Below are positions 32,586-43,900 of a DNA stretch of 64,000 nt, in pieces. The stretch is from assembly GCA_015680905.1 (NCBI GenBank), contig CM027377.1, forward strand, positions 65,555,501-65,619,500, given 5' to 3'. The notes under the pieces are model-generated. The model was not told the origin of the DNA, did not search any database, and saw only the letters and a program-made list of their open reading frames with translations. Every line of letters begins with the position of its first letter. Positions within the stretch are counted from its first letter, which is position 1. The DNA is from Coptis chinensis (taxonomy: Eukaryota; Streptophyta; Magnoliopsida; Ranunculales; Ranunculaceae). Position numbers and translations under genes: made by a program.

Positions 32586-34252
32586 TATCGCTACAACAAA
32601 ATTTGACGAAGTTACCACGTTTAGCTTCGTCAATCTAAGTTTGAACGCTTTTACGCTCGCTTAGTACATTACTATCGCTACAATAAAATCTGATGAAGTT
32701 ACCACGTTTAGCTTCATCAGTCTAAGTTTGAACGTTTTTATGCTGGCTTAGTACGTTACTATCGCTACGAAAAAAATCTGACGAAGTTACCACGTTTAGC
32801 TTCGTTAGTCTAAGTTTGAACATTTTTACGCTCGCTTAGTTCGTTACTATTGCCACAACAAAATCTAATAAAGTTACCACGTTTAGCTTCGTCAGTCTAA
32901 GCTTGAACGATTTTACGCTCTCTTAGTACATTACTATCGCTACGACAAAATCTGATGAAGTTACCACGTTTAGCTTCGTTAGACTAAGTTTGAACGTTTT
33001 TACGCTCGTTTAGTTCGTTACTATCGCTATGACAAAATCTGACGAAGTTATCACATTTAGCTTCGTCAGTCTAAGTTTGAACACAACCCGCCCCGTTAAG
33101 GCTTTCTCGATAGGTGAAGAAAAACGCCGGAACATGGGGTACCCAATTATGGTCTGGAGGCACAAAACCAGGAGCAAATCAAATTATGCATCATTTTTAC
33201 GCTCACTTAGTATATTATTATCGCTACGACAAAATCTGATGAAATTACCACGTTTAGCTTCGTCAGTCTAAGTTTGAATGCTTTTACGCTTGCTTAGTAC
33301 ATTACTATAGCTACGACAAAATCTGATGAAGTTATCACATTTAGCTCGTCAGTCTAAGTTTGAACGCTTTTACGCTCGCTTAATACGTTACTATCGCTAC
33401 GATAAAATCTGGCGAAGTTACCACATTTAGCTTCATCAGTCTAAGTTTGATCGCTTTTATGCTCGCTTAGTACGTTACTATCACTACGACAAAATGTGGC
33501 GAAGTTACCAAGTTTAGCTTCGTCGGTCTAAGTTTGAACGCTTTTACGCTCGCTTAGTACATTACTATCGCTACGACAAAATCTGATGAAGTTACCACGT
33601 TTAGCTTCGTCAGTCTAAGTTTGAAAGTTTTTACGCTCGCTTAGTACGTTACTATCGCTATAACAAAATCTGGCAAAGTTACCACGTTTAGCTTCGTCAG
33701 TCTAAGTTTGAACGCTTTTACGCTCGCTTAGTACGTTACTATCGCTATGACAAAATCTGGCAAAGTTACCACGTTTAGTTTCATCAGTCTAAGTTTGAAC
33801 GCTTTTACACTCGCTTAGTACGTTACTATCGCTACGACAAAATTTGGCGAAGTTACCACATTTAGCTTCGTCAGTCTAAGTTTGAACGTTTTTACACTCG
33901 CTTAGTACGTTACTATCGCTACGACAAAATCTGGCGAAGTTACCACATTTAGCTTCATCAGTCTAAGTTTGAACGCTTTTACGCTCGCTTAGTACGTTAC
34001 TATCGCTACGACAAAATATGGCGAAGTTATCACGTTTAGCTTCATCAGTCTAAGTTTGAACACTTTTACACTCGCTTAGTACGTTACTATCGTTACGACA
34101 ACTCTGACGAAGCTACCACGTTTAGCTTCGTGAGTCTAAATTTGAATATTTTTACGCTCGCTTAGTACGTTACTATCGCTACGACAAATTCCGCCCAAGT
34201 TACCACGTTTAGCTTGATCAGTCTAAGTTTGAACATTTTTACGCTCGCTTAG
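32586..34252. repeat. Tandem array in element D, ~87-bp unit, ~19 copies
   Basis: Each unit contains GAAGTTACCACGTTTAGCTT, CGTCAGTCTAAGTTTGAACG, TTTTACGCTCGCTTAGTACG and TTACTATCGCTACGACAAAA. Copies differ by scattered substitutions (GCGAAG/ACGAAG/ATGAAG; CGTC/CATC). One unit is interrupted at 33082-33192 by about 110 bp of unrelated sequence. The array lies between the integrase remnant and the polypurine tract, in the 3' untranslated region of a gypsy element. Confidence 0.93.
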
Positions 34253-34576
34253 TCTAATTTTGCCAAGTTAAGTTAGCATTGGGGGCATTTTTCTTTACAT
34301 GGGGGCGTCTCGTTCTATTTTATTTCAACTATATAAATCAACAACATTGTCAGTTTTCTGCAGGTATGTTATCTGACACAACAACAATATTCAATAGCAA
34401 ACCTATTCTTTATTTTGATTTTTCATTAAAAGAATTTTTAGCTTTATGGTATTATATTCACACAATTACCTAATTAATTGTTTCTATCAATTGTCTTATG
34501 GTCGCTCGATTAAATCTTTGTATTCTTCTTCGAAATCTGCATTCGCTTTGCTTAGCGCTTTCGGTTAAATATTTTC

Positions 34577-34945
34577 AGACAGTTTCATTATTTTTTCTAA
34601 GGCATTGTGCCGATTTTTCTATGAGAAATTTTCCGAGCGAAATTTTTTGACAACTTCATTATTTTTTTCTACGGCATTATGCTGATCTTTCTACGAGATA
34701 TTTCCCGAGCGAAAATTTTTGACAGTTTCATTATTTTTTCTAAGGTATTATGCTGATCTTTCTATAAAATATTTTCCGAGTGAAATTTTTTGACAGCTTC
34801 ATTATTTTTTCCAAGGCATTATGTCGATCTTTCTAAGATAAATTTTCCAAGCAAATTTTTTTGACATCTTCATTATTTTTTTTAAGGCATTGAGCCGATC
34901 TTTCTCAACGAAATTTTTGTCAGCTTCTTTAATTTTTCTATGGCA
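34577..34945. repeat. Second tandem array in element D, ~72-bp unit x5
   Basis: Units share GACAGTTTCATTATTTTTTC, AAGGCATTATGC, CGATCTTTCTA and ATTTTCCGAGCGAAATTTTT. They are more diverged than the upstream 87-bp array and are followed by degenerate related sequence to about 35110. Confidence 0.85.
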
Positions 34946-36593
34946 TTAATTGACACCTTTATGCACGAAACATTTCTCCGTCGACTCTTTGTGAATATAT
35001 TTTGCTCGTAAAACTGCCGTTTCTGCGTGCGGCGAAAATTTGCATTACGTCAAATTTCTTAGCGAAAATTATCTCCACCTTCTTTATTTCTTCCAAAGTA
35101 TTGAAATCATGTGGAGCAAAACTTTTCTTCGCGGCTTTTTCGTGAATTTCTTTCATCCGTCATACTGCCATTTCTACCTGCGACGACAAGAATAAATTTT
35201 TCGTCAGTCTTTCAAACTTAACCAAAATTTTAAGATAACTGAATAACTGATAAAAAAATACTAACATACTTACTTCAAGCTGTCGAAACTCTTTGACACC
35301 GCTTTTTTCATATTCTCCGAACTTTTCTCCATCTTCGTCTTCTTCGGCAGCCCAAATTCAATTTTGATTGGAACCCAACAATTTGAACTTAATATCCCAA
35401 CAGATCTAATTTGAAATTGATCAATCCTGACCTAGATTATGCCGGTCAATCTTTAGTTGCCTATCCAATTCGAAATTACCGACATCTCGTAATAGAGAGA
35501 AATTCCAGTAGACTTAATTGTAAAACCACCTCCACTCCTCAATTTCAGGCCACCGCCACCAATTATTTTTCACCCCAACATACCCAATTCGTGTCCACCA
35601 CCCATCAAATTCCATATCATGGTCCTGTCATTCAACCTCATCACCAAGTTCGTCACCTCGATCACACCCACTGACCACCAACTACAACCAACCAATCCCA
35701 CAGGTTTCCAAATTCGACAACCAACCACCCTGTAGATCATCAATACCACCACCAATTTCATCTCCAACATCAAGTTATTCCACAAACTCAACAACTCACT
35801 GAATTCCAACAACAAATCATCCCCACCGATCTTTCACAACAATTTAATCCCTTGCCTATTCAAAATAAAAACCAACCCCACCCTCAAGGATTCCACAACC
35901 CCACTTTCTTTCGACGGGATACTCTTCGAGAAGAAGAAGATAAGGAGAAGACGACCCTATTCTTTTTGTTCTTTTTTCCTTGGCGAGTTATGTTTTTGTT
36001 TTGGGCTTTTTATGTTTACCAATTCATTATCCAATCATGCGTCCGTCCACTGTTCCACTCCTTAGGCCATTCAAATTCCAAGACCAAGTTCCATGAGTAG
36101 GACACTACTAGCTTATACATCCAAAATAAGGGTGGGGGCACTTAAGTTCCATGAGTCAAGTAGTCATATTAAGGCGATGCTTGTATACTTGCAATACACC
36201 TTATATCACTTCTTTTTTCACCGACCTTTATAGTAGTTTGTCCTATTTGGACTTTTTATGTTTTTCTGTTGGGTTGGTACTATGAACGTTTAAAACTTAA
36301 GTTCTTTTTTTATTGTGATTAGCTTTTATAACAAAGCCCAATACACAGCCCCAACTAATACACAGCCCCAACTAATCTGTCCAGCCCCATCTAATTGGTC
36401 CACCTTTTACTTCAACGATTAGATACCAACTCAATTCGGCTATGCACCACCTAGCCTGATTTTTATACCACTACATTATACACCCCACTCCTAGTTCTTC
36501 ATTCTGCTTATCTTTTCTCATTATTTTTCCTCGTTGATTTTCTTTTATCTTCTTTGCCATATGAACTTCGTTCACATGCCAAAGAGGGGGCGG
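34946..36593. other. Element D 3' internal region
   Basis: No protein domain is recognised. It has a P/H/Q-rich stretch (35411-35850, CACC- and CAAC-rich) and ends in the polypurine tract CAAAGAGGGGGCGG. GACAACAAACCGATC-type low-complexity sequence explains the open frames on both strands. Confidence 0.6.
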
Positions 36594-37075
36594 TGTTTCA
36601 ACCCCCACCTACGTGGAAAACGTCCATTAGTAAGGGTATCAACTTTATTCGTTTAATCGACAAGGCTAAAGCCCAATTTGCAATACCATGGATCAATGTA
36701 CATGCATATTAACTCATGTGTCTGAGGCTGAACCTTAGCCACATGGCTTGCCACTTATGTATATTAATTTATGTCCAGATTCGTTTCTTATCAAAGAGAT
36801 AATTATCAATTGAGAATTATATTCAATTATAATTACTTAAGCTACAAGAATACTTGAGCTACAAGAAATCTCTACTCTACCTATATAAATACCAAACTAT
36901 TTTTCATACAGAACTACGTTCTTGAGACTTGATCCCATCAATAATTTGGGTACATAGGCAACCGAAAGGTACAATCTCATCATTCACTCGATCACCATCA
37001 CTTTTCTCACTACTTTTCTACGTTATTCATGTATCTCGTCACCACTTAGTGTTTTGATCATATTTGGTCGAAACA
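36594..37075 (+). repeat. 3' LTR of element D
   Basis: 482 bp, TGTTTCAACCCCCACC..TTGGTCGAAACA. TATA-like CTATATAAATACC lies near 36880. ATCTC follows at 37076-37080, matching the complement of GAGAT at 27760-27764. Confidence 0.9.
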
Positions 37076-37080
37076 ATCTC

Positions 37081-37490
37081 ATCATGTTTTAGTGTAGTTG
37101 ATGATGTGCAAGAACCAATTAAAGAACTTTAGAGAAGCTAATTCTTGTCCAGTATATATGGAGAAAGGCGATGCAAGAAGAACTTCATGCTCTAGACGTG
37201 AATGAAACTTGGGAGATTGTTATGCTACCTTACGGGAAGAAAATAGTTGATTGTTGTTGGGATGTTCAAAAACAAGTTCAACAGTGATGGTTCTTTAGAG
37301 AGGTCTAAAGCTCGACTCGTTGCAAGGGAATTCACCCAAATATATAGTCAAGACTACAAGGAGACTTTTGCACCAGTTGCTAAGATGAACACGTTTAGAG
37401 TTTTTGTATCTCTAGCTGTAAATCAAGATTGGAAATTATTTCAGATGGATGTTAAAAATGTATTCTTGCATGACGATCTTAAGGAAGAAA
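37081..37490 (+). pseudogene. Element C reverse transcriptase, N-terminal part
   Basis: Copia RT resumes after D with KAMQEELHALDVNETWEIV, LPYGKKIVDCCW, then KARLVAREFTQIYSQDYKET and FAPVAKMNTFRVFVSLAVNQ, and [15 protein letters not shown]. It then enters the psbC fragment without losing frame. Earlier stops and a frameshift near 37245 break it. Confidence 0.85.
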
Positions 37491-38080
37491 TTTTGGGTAT
37501 TCACTTAATCTTGTTAGGTATAGGTGCTTTTCTTCTAGTACTCAAGGCTCTTGTTTTTTGGGGGGGTATATGATACGGGCTCTGGGGGATGTAAGAAAAA
37601 TTACCAACTTGACACTTAGCCCAAATGTTATATTTGGTTATTTACTAAAATCTCCCTTTGGGGGAGAGGGTTGGATTGTTAGTGTGGACGATTTAGAAGA
37701 TATAGTTGGAGGACATGTATGGTTAGGTTCTATTTGTATATTTGGTGGAATCTGGCATATCTTAACCAAACCCTTTGCATGGGCTCGACGAGCACTTGTA
37801 TGGTCTGGGGAGGCTTACTTGTCTTATAGTTTAGCATTTTGCTTTATCCGTTTTGGTTTCATCGCTTGTTGTTTTGTCCGGTTCAATAATACCGCCTATC
37901 CTAGTGAGTTTTACGGGCCCACTGGGCCCGAAGCTTCTCAAGCTCAAGCATTCACTTTTCTAGTTAGAGACCAACGTCTTGGGGCTAACGTGGGATCCGC
38001 GCAAGGACCTACTAGTTTAGGTAAATATCTAATGTGTTCCCCGACCAGAGAGGTCATTTTTAGAGGAGAAACTATGCGTT
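37491..38080 (+). pseudogene. psbC: Chloroplast psbC (photosystem II CP43) fragment, nuclear plastid insert
   Basis: About 590 bp encode an internal part of CP43: [140 protein letters not shown]. This stretch is highly conserved in plastids. The fragment has lost bases in the GGVYDTWAPGGGD region (a G-run at about 37560 causes a frame change), and has other substitutions, so it is a nuclear copy that has drifted. Both ends lie within Copia RT codons: left junction KEEI/LGIHL, right junction [11 protein letters not shown]. The tttt/tt bases at the junctions suggest short microhomology. Confidence 0.95.
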
Positions 38081-39236
38081 ATATGAGCATCCCACCTAGA
38101 CATCCGAAGGAGGCTAAGGTTGGATTAGTATGCAAGCTAAAAAAAGCCATCTATGGACTCAAGCAGTCTCCACGAGCGTGGTATGCCAAGCTCAGTTATA
38201 TTCTAGTGATGACCGGTCTTAAGCGGAGTGATGTTGATCCTTCATTTGTTTGTTAAATCTAGCAAGTTTGGCTTGGTTGTTGTTCTTATTTATGTCGATG
38301 ATATAGTTATCACTGGTAGAACCATATCGAGATTTCTAAGCTCATAGATCTACTGTACAAGAAGTTCTCCATCAAAGATCTGGGTATTATGAAGTACTTT
38401 CTAGGGATCGAAATTGCCTATTAAAAAAGGGGCATATTTCTTAATCAGAGAAAGTACGTGTTGGATCTTTTACGTGAAGCAGGAAAACTGGGGATAAAAC
38501 CATCATCCAATTCTCTAACTGACAGTGGAGTTCATTAAGTTAGACAACACTGGTGATCCTTTCACTAATATTGGTCAGTATCAGCGATTAGTTGGTAAAC
38601 TAATCTATTTAACTATTACTCGACCAGATATTTCATATGCAGTTAGCTTGGTTAGTCGCTTTATGCACGCTCCAAGGATTCAACACATGAATGCAGTTTC
38701 TAGAATACTGCAATAACTGAAAGGGTCGCCAAGAAGAGGTATTTGGATGCAGAAAAATGGGCATACATCCATTACCGCATATACATATGTTGATTAGGCA
38801 AGATGTCTAGTTGATAGACGGTCTACCTCGGGCTATTGTACCATTATCGGAGGTAATTTAGTCACTTGGAAGAGCAAAAAATAGAATGTGGTGGCTCGTT
38901 CTAGTGCTGAAGCCGAGTATAGAGCTATGGCTTCAACCACCAGTGAAATTATTTGGTTGTGAGCTCTTCTGAAGGATTTATGTTTTGGTCTTCATCTGTC
39001 AACAACACTTTACTATTATAATTAGGCTGCAATACATATTGCTGCTAATCTTGTGTTCCATGAGAGAACTAAACATATTAAGGTCGATTGCCACTTTGTG
39101 CGTGAAAAGGTGTCACTCATTCGTTCGTAGTGACCAACAGCTTGCAAACATTTTTACCAAGGGATTTCCAACATTGCAGTTTCATGATATCCTCTCCAAG
39201 TTTGGCTCACTGGATATCTTCGCACCAACTTGAGGG
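38081..39236 (+). pseudogene. Element C reverse transcriptase C-terminus and RNase H
   Basis: After the plastid fragment the frame continues [41 protein letters not shown] frame change follows, then the YVDD block (LIYVDDIVITG, about 38290). GQYQRLVGKLIYLTITRPDI and SYAVSLVSRFMHAPRIQHMN are at 38570-38700. RNase H shows RSTSGYCTIIGGN, SSAEAEYRAMA and [15 protein letters not shown] up to 39110. It has several stops (TAG/TAA in place of conserved codons). Confidence 0.85.
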
Positions 39237-39240
39237 GGAG

Positions 39241-39509
39241 TGTGGGAGAAGAAAGAGTGTGAGGGCGTGCGCCCCCTAATCGAGTTTGTTCGGCTTGCTT
39301 TTTACAGAGTAGTTTCAATAAGTAAAATTCCACCCTTTTAGAAACAACAATGCACGATTGTGTGCTTATATATAGATCTTTGTAATAAACCCTAGAATGA
39401 ATCAATCAATAAAACACCCTTTCTTCTCCAACGGACGTAGGAAGCCGCAATGACTCTGAACCACTATAAATCTTGTGTTTTGTCTCTTTAATTAGTTGTT
39501 GTTGCTACA
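39241..39509 (+). repeat. 3' LTR of element C
   Basis: 269 bp, TGTGGGAGAAGAAAGAGTG..GTTGTTGCTACA, followed by TTTCC (39510-39514). It lacks the ~29-bp duplicated GTGTGCGCCCCCT segment of the 5' LTR. Confidence 0.9.
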
Positions 39510-39514
39510 TTTCC

Positions 39515-40933
39515 ACCACCAGACTTACGGATTAATCAAACTTGCTTTCATCACGTATTGCCATTATCTCTTAGAGATATTAGTGATCATTAGAATGTGG
39601 TGTTAAGATTCTATTCTTTCTAGCTATGACACATGGCACCATAAATGGAGACAAATCCCCCTTAAAGCTTTTGACGAACCATTATGTTCTATGTATTATC
39701 AGTATAAATTTTTTTGAATGCATAGAGGTTCGCCCCCCTCCCCTCAAAATAAGTTCAAATATTTTACTACCGCCCCCTCAAACTTTTTGACTATGTTTTT
39801 TAAACATGAAGCCACAGCATAATCTTCTTATAATAAGTGTAGGAGCGTCATATCAAACCCCCATTGTTTTATAATTAATCTACTCTTAGAGAATATAAAA
39901 AGATGGGACCGAGAATAGAAATAAGTCAAGTAACACACAATTAAGTCGAGCAGAAAATCCTTGTAAAATCACGACTTAACTTTTTTTTTTTTTTTTTTTT
40001 AAAAAAAAGCCTGGTTTAAATGAGATCAGTAACTCAATCTTTGATGTTGGCGGGTTCGAGCCCCAGACCTCTGGTATCATCATCCAAAGGTTTTACCGAC
40101 TTTGCTAGTCGGCACCTGCAGTCACAACTTACTTGCTCTCTCCAAATATCAAAAAGTAAATTATTATACCATTTATTTATACCCTTTCTTTAATAAGGTC
40201 TCATTCTGTCTTCACTCTTCACTTTACCTTTCTGAGTTAAAAAAAATGGGAAAATCTCTCATTTCAATCCTTCCATAACTTCTTAAACCAATTTATTTTA
40301 ATTCACAGCAAAGATTTGCTAATTCTTATGAAAAAAATCAAAAAATGATGTTAGAAGATGTAAGCATTTTAAAACCCTGATATTAAACTTTTTTTTTCAA
40401 TTCAACGATTTGGCTGAGTTTTTTTGGAGACAAAAGAGCTCAAAATGCACGTAATATATTGAACAGACTTCTTAAAACAGTCTATATAAGTGATTGTAGG
40501 AAGCTTAAAGTGGCCAAGCCTTTGCTTTCTCCTAATCTGCCTTGATTGTTCCTTTTCGAGATCCATAGGTATGTTTATAATTTGAATGTTTTACTTCATC
40601 TACTAATACGTTTTGTTATCCCTTGTTAATTATGTGGTCAAAGTGGTAAACACGCTTCATGCTATTTTATTTTCTGGAATAGTATAAGCACTCCCCCCCC
40701 CCCCCCCCCAAAGATTTCTGCTCAGTCTAGCTGTCCCTATATTTTGATTATGCGTATTCACTCGCCCCCCCCAGGTTAGATTCCTGGCTCCGTCCCTGCA
40801 TGGCACTAGTGCCTTCATATGTTGAACAACATCATAACGGAGTGTTGTGTGTGAATTACGTGTAGTGAATGAACAATTAACTACTGCTACAATTCTGGGA
40901 GTTCTATTGCCAAAGTATGATCATCTAATGGTC
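39515..40933. other. Intergenic with homopolymer runs and one hAT-like end
   Basis: No gene recognised. A T-run lies near 39980-40002 and C-runs near 40690-40709 and 40765-40772. CCAGGTTAGATTCCTGGCTCCGTCCCTG ends at 40798 as overlapping 20-mers of a typical right end of a hAT element (opposite strand CAGGGACGGAGCCAGGAATC), but I found no matching left end, so it is a one-sided remnant. A GGTTCGAGCCCC motif near 40049 resembles a tRNA B box without a convincing SINE. Confidence 0.5.
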
Positions 40934-43900
40934 CTGTGGGGATCTAAAGGTTGGTGACCGGGGCTACAGCCCCCCCCCCCCCTCCCCCCCAAACTTCCCA
41001 AAAAAAAAAAATAGTAGTATGAACACTAGCCCATATGCCCACAAGTTACAAGTCACAATCAATTCCAGTTTGGTCTTATCCTGTTTGCTATTCCTAACTT
41101 CCTATTTGAAAAAAAAAAAAAAAAAAAAAAAAAGGAATCACAACTCACAATCCGAGATTCTCAAAAAAGTAAAACCGAAAAAAAAAAACCCGAAAAGGTC
41201 AACAAAAAAATAACTGAAAGGTCCTTTGTGTCATTACAATTCAGTCTTGTGCATCTTGTTCACAAAAGAAAATTTTGTTCTCTATTATTATCTTCTTCCA
41301 AATCGGCAGTTCCAATTCGTACCTAATCTATTTATCATTTTATTTCATATTCGGCTATTCATTAGCTAAGGGCTAAGGTAAATTGTTTTGTATTATGCCT
41401 ATATATTTTTATTTCGCTTTTTTGTTTTTCAATTTTCAAATACTAATGTGTTCTCTACTTGACTTATTGCCTTGTTAACTTATAGTTTATATTGGAGTAT
41501 TAGATTGTCATTTAATTTTTTGTCTTATTTAATTAGTTGAATATTATTGTAGTTATTATTGTGATTTTTTTTTTTTTCTGTTTTTTTAGTATAGAGCAAA
41601 CTATTGATTACTTAAATTATTATGATTTATCTTAGGTAAGAATGTCTGAACATCAAGCTCAGAAGAAAATGAAAACCATGTTTTCCTTCTTTAAACCCAA
41701 AGATGTCACCCCGGAAAATGATGTAACTTCTACATCATCTAGTCTTGATATTTCAAGACTTGATAGAGATGGCCAACCTCCTTCACAAGTTCAAGTTGTT
41801 GAAATTGAGCAAGTTGAACCTTCTCCTCAAGCCCAAAGAGTTAGTGTTGAAGAAGTTGACTCCACATCTTTATTTGAACGTGATCCGAGTAAACGTACTC
41901 CAATATATAATTACATGGTTAATCAACAAGATGATGTTCGACGAGCTTTTCTTGGAAAGGGGCGTTGGTTACTTGAACTCAGTGAAAAAGAGTATCCATC
42001 CACCATATTTGGAAAGCAAACTCGTCGGTTCAACTTCTCTTGGTTCACACTATTTCCTTGGCTAGAGTACTCACTCCATACGGATAGAGCTTATTGTTTT
42101 CCATGTTTTATATTTGAAACAAATCCACCGAAGTGTCCTGCATTCACTGTTGAAGGTTTTAAATGTTGGAAGAAGATTAATAATGGAAAGAAGTGTTCCT
42201 TTTTGCAACATGAAGGAGGTCCATGCTCACCTCATAGGTCGGCGATGATAGCTTGTGAAAATTTCATGAATCCTTCTCGGCATATAGATAATGTGTTAAA
42301 TACATTATCTAAAGAAGAGGTTATTAAGAACCGTTTGCTAGTCAAAGTTATTCTTCAGTGTATTCAATTTCTTGCACTACAAGGGATTTCTTTTAGAGGC
42401 CATGACGAGTCCAAAAAGTCAAAAAAATGGTGGAAATTTTAAGGGAGTGTTGGGATTTGCAGTGATGTTGAATGACAAGGTTGCAGAATTATTAAAAGAT
42501 GCTCCGAGAAATGCCATATATACCTCACATTCAATTCAAAAGACATTTTTGCATATCTATGCCGATAAAGTGAGAGAGAGAATTCGTGAGGAAATTGGTG
42601 ATGCAAAATTTTGTGTTCTTGTTGATGAAGCATAAGATAATTCAAACAAGGAGCAAATGACGATTGTCCTAAGATTTGTTGATAGAGGTGGTTTTGTTAG
42701 AAAGTATTTTCTTGGTATTGTTGGTGTTAAAGACACTTGTGCTTTAACTTTGAAAGAAGTTATATGTAATATCCTTGCTCGCCATAATTTGCATATTATA
42801 AATATGAGAGGTCAAGGTTATGATGGTGCTAGCAATATGCGTGGTCAATGGAATAGATTACAGGCATTGTTTCTGAAGGAGTGTCCATATGCATATTATG
42901 TGCATTGCTTTACACATCGTCTACAACTTGCTCTAGTTGCGGCTTTTAAAGATGTTTTTGATGTTTGGTTATTTTTTTCCAAGTTGGCTTCTATTGTTAA
43001 TATTCATGTTATTTCTTGCCGAAATGGGAGTTGGAAGATACTCGGAAAAATGAAATTGATATGCTGGTAGCTAGTGGTGAACTTGTTACTGAAAAAGGAG
43101 CTAATCAAGTTTCTACTTTGCAACGAGCAGGAGATACTAGATGGAGTTCTCATTTTGCTTCAATTTGTAGCCTGAAAGAGATGTTTGATTCAATTTGTAT
43201 AGTTCTTAAAAGCGTCATGAAGAACGGGTCAAGCAACTCTATGCGTGGAGAAGCTGAAGGTGCTATTCTTGCAATGAAAAGTTTTGAGTTTGTCTTTTTT
43301 TTTTTTCATTTATTGCATAAGACTATGGGAATTACTAATGTCTTGTGTAAAGCCCTGCAAGAAAAGTCCCAAGACATTTTAAATGTCATCAGCTTAGTCT
43401 CCAGTACGAAAGCACTTCTTCAAGAATTAAGAGGATCTTCTTGGGACGCTTTTCTTAGTGATGTGATTTTGTTTTGCAAAAAACATGACATTGATATGCC
43501 TGATATGGGTGCTCGACACATGGCGGGTACAGGTCGTTCTTGCCAGCAGAAAGATTACATTACGGTTGAGCACCACTACCGCTGGCCGAAGTTATTTAAT
43601 CTTTGTAATAGATTACCGGTTGGTGGAATTAAATAACAGATTTTTAAGAAACAATAGAGCTTATTTATCTTAGTTCTCGCTTTGGATCCGAAAGATGCTT
43701 TTAAATCCTTCAAAGATTGATGACATTTGCAAACTCTTGAGAAAAGTTTTATTGTGGAGACTTCATTTAAACAAGAGATACATCATTTGAGAAGTCAACT
43801 CGCAACATTACAAACTTGATGTGCTCAAGCATCCTTTTTTGAAATTGTCTACCATCTCCGAATTATGTCAAAGACTAGTTGAAACAAGAAAGATCAATAT

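Larger units (their letters stand above)
30061..37075 (+). mobile_element. Element D: Ty3/gypsy (Tat-like) retrotransposon, degenerate, nested in element C
   Basis: LTRs start TGTTTCAACC and end GTCGAAACA. The 3' LTR is 36594-37075 (482 bp); the 5' LTR is split by the inversion (27601-27759 reversed, plus 30061-30349). The primer-binding site region reads AATTGGCACCGTCTGTGG (30351) and the polypurine tract CAAAGAGGGGGCGG (36580). The target duplication is ATCTC (reverse at 27760-27764, and 37076-37080). The interior has relics of gypsy RNase H and integrase, in the order gypsy elements use. A 1.67-kb tandem array lies in the 3' untranslated part, as is common in Tat-lineage elements. It lacks a recognisable full RT. 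Confidence 0.82.
26789..39509 (+). mobile_element. Element C: Copia retrotransposon, rearranged, with nested gypsy D and a plastid insert
   Basis: The LTRs (26789-27086 and 39241-39509) begin TGTGGGAGAAGA and end GCTACA. A perfect 5-bp target duplication TTTCC flanks the whole 12.7 kb (26784-26788, 39510-39514). A primer-binding site (TGATATTAGAGCGGAG) follows the 5' LTR and a polypurine tract (CTTGAGGGGGAG) precedes the 3' LTR. Inside are Copia domains in three blocks: Gag (+), then an inverted block with Gag C-terminus to integrase (minus strand, 30060-27765), then RT and RNase H (+, from 37076). Element D sits between integrase and RT. A psbC fragment interrupts RT. Multiple stops show it is dead. 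Confidence 0.9.

Noticed and set aside
32586-34252. Regular repeats suggesting a CRISPR-like array
   Set aside because: There are no unique spacers: the entire 87-bp unit repeats head to tail. The context is the 3' region of a plant gypsy element.
35411-35850. Proline/histidine-rich protein gene
   Set aside because: Low-complexity CACC/CAAC sequence within gypsy D gives open frames on both strands, with no domain.
36600-36760. Long terminal inverted repeat of a DNA transposon (with 27601-27759)
   Set aside because: The pair is better explained as two LTR copies of gypsy D, one flipped by the inversion, because the target duplication and Copia order then fit.
37558-38256. 232-aa frame as a functional chimeric gene
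   Set aside because: It has no start context or promoter, lies in a dead retrotransposon, and is a fusion of psbC and RT fragments.
40000-40110. SINE or tRNA-like sequence (GGGTTCGAGCCCC, adjacent T-run)
   Set aside because: Only a B-box-like motif is seen; there is no convincing A box, tRNA fold or target duplication.
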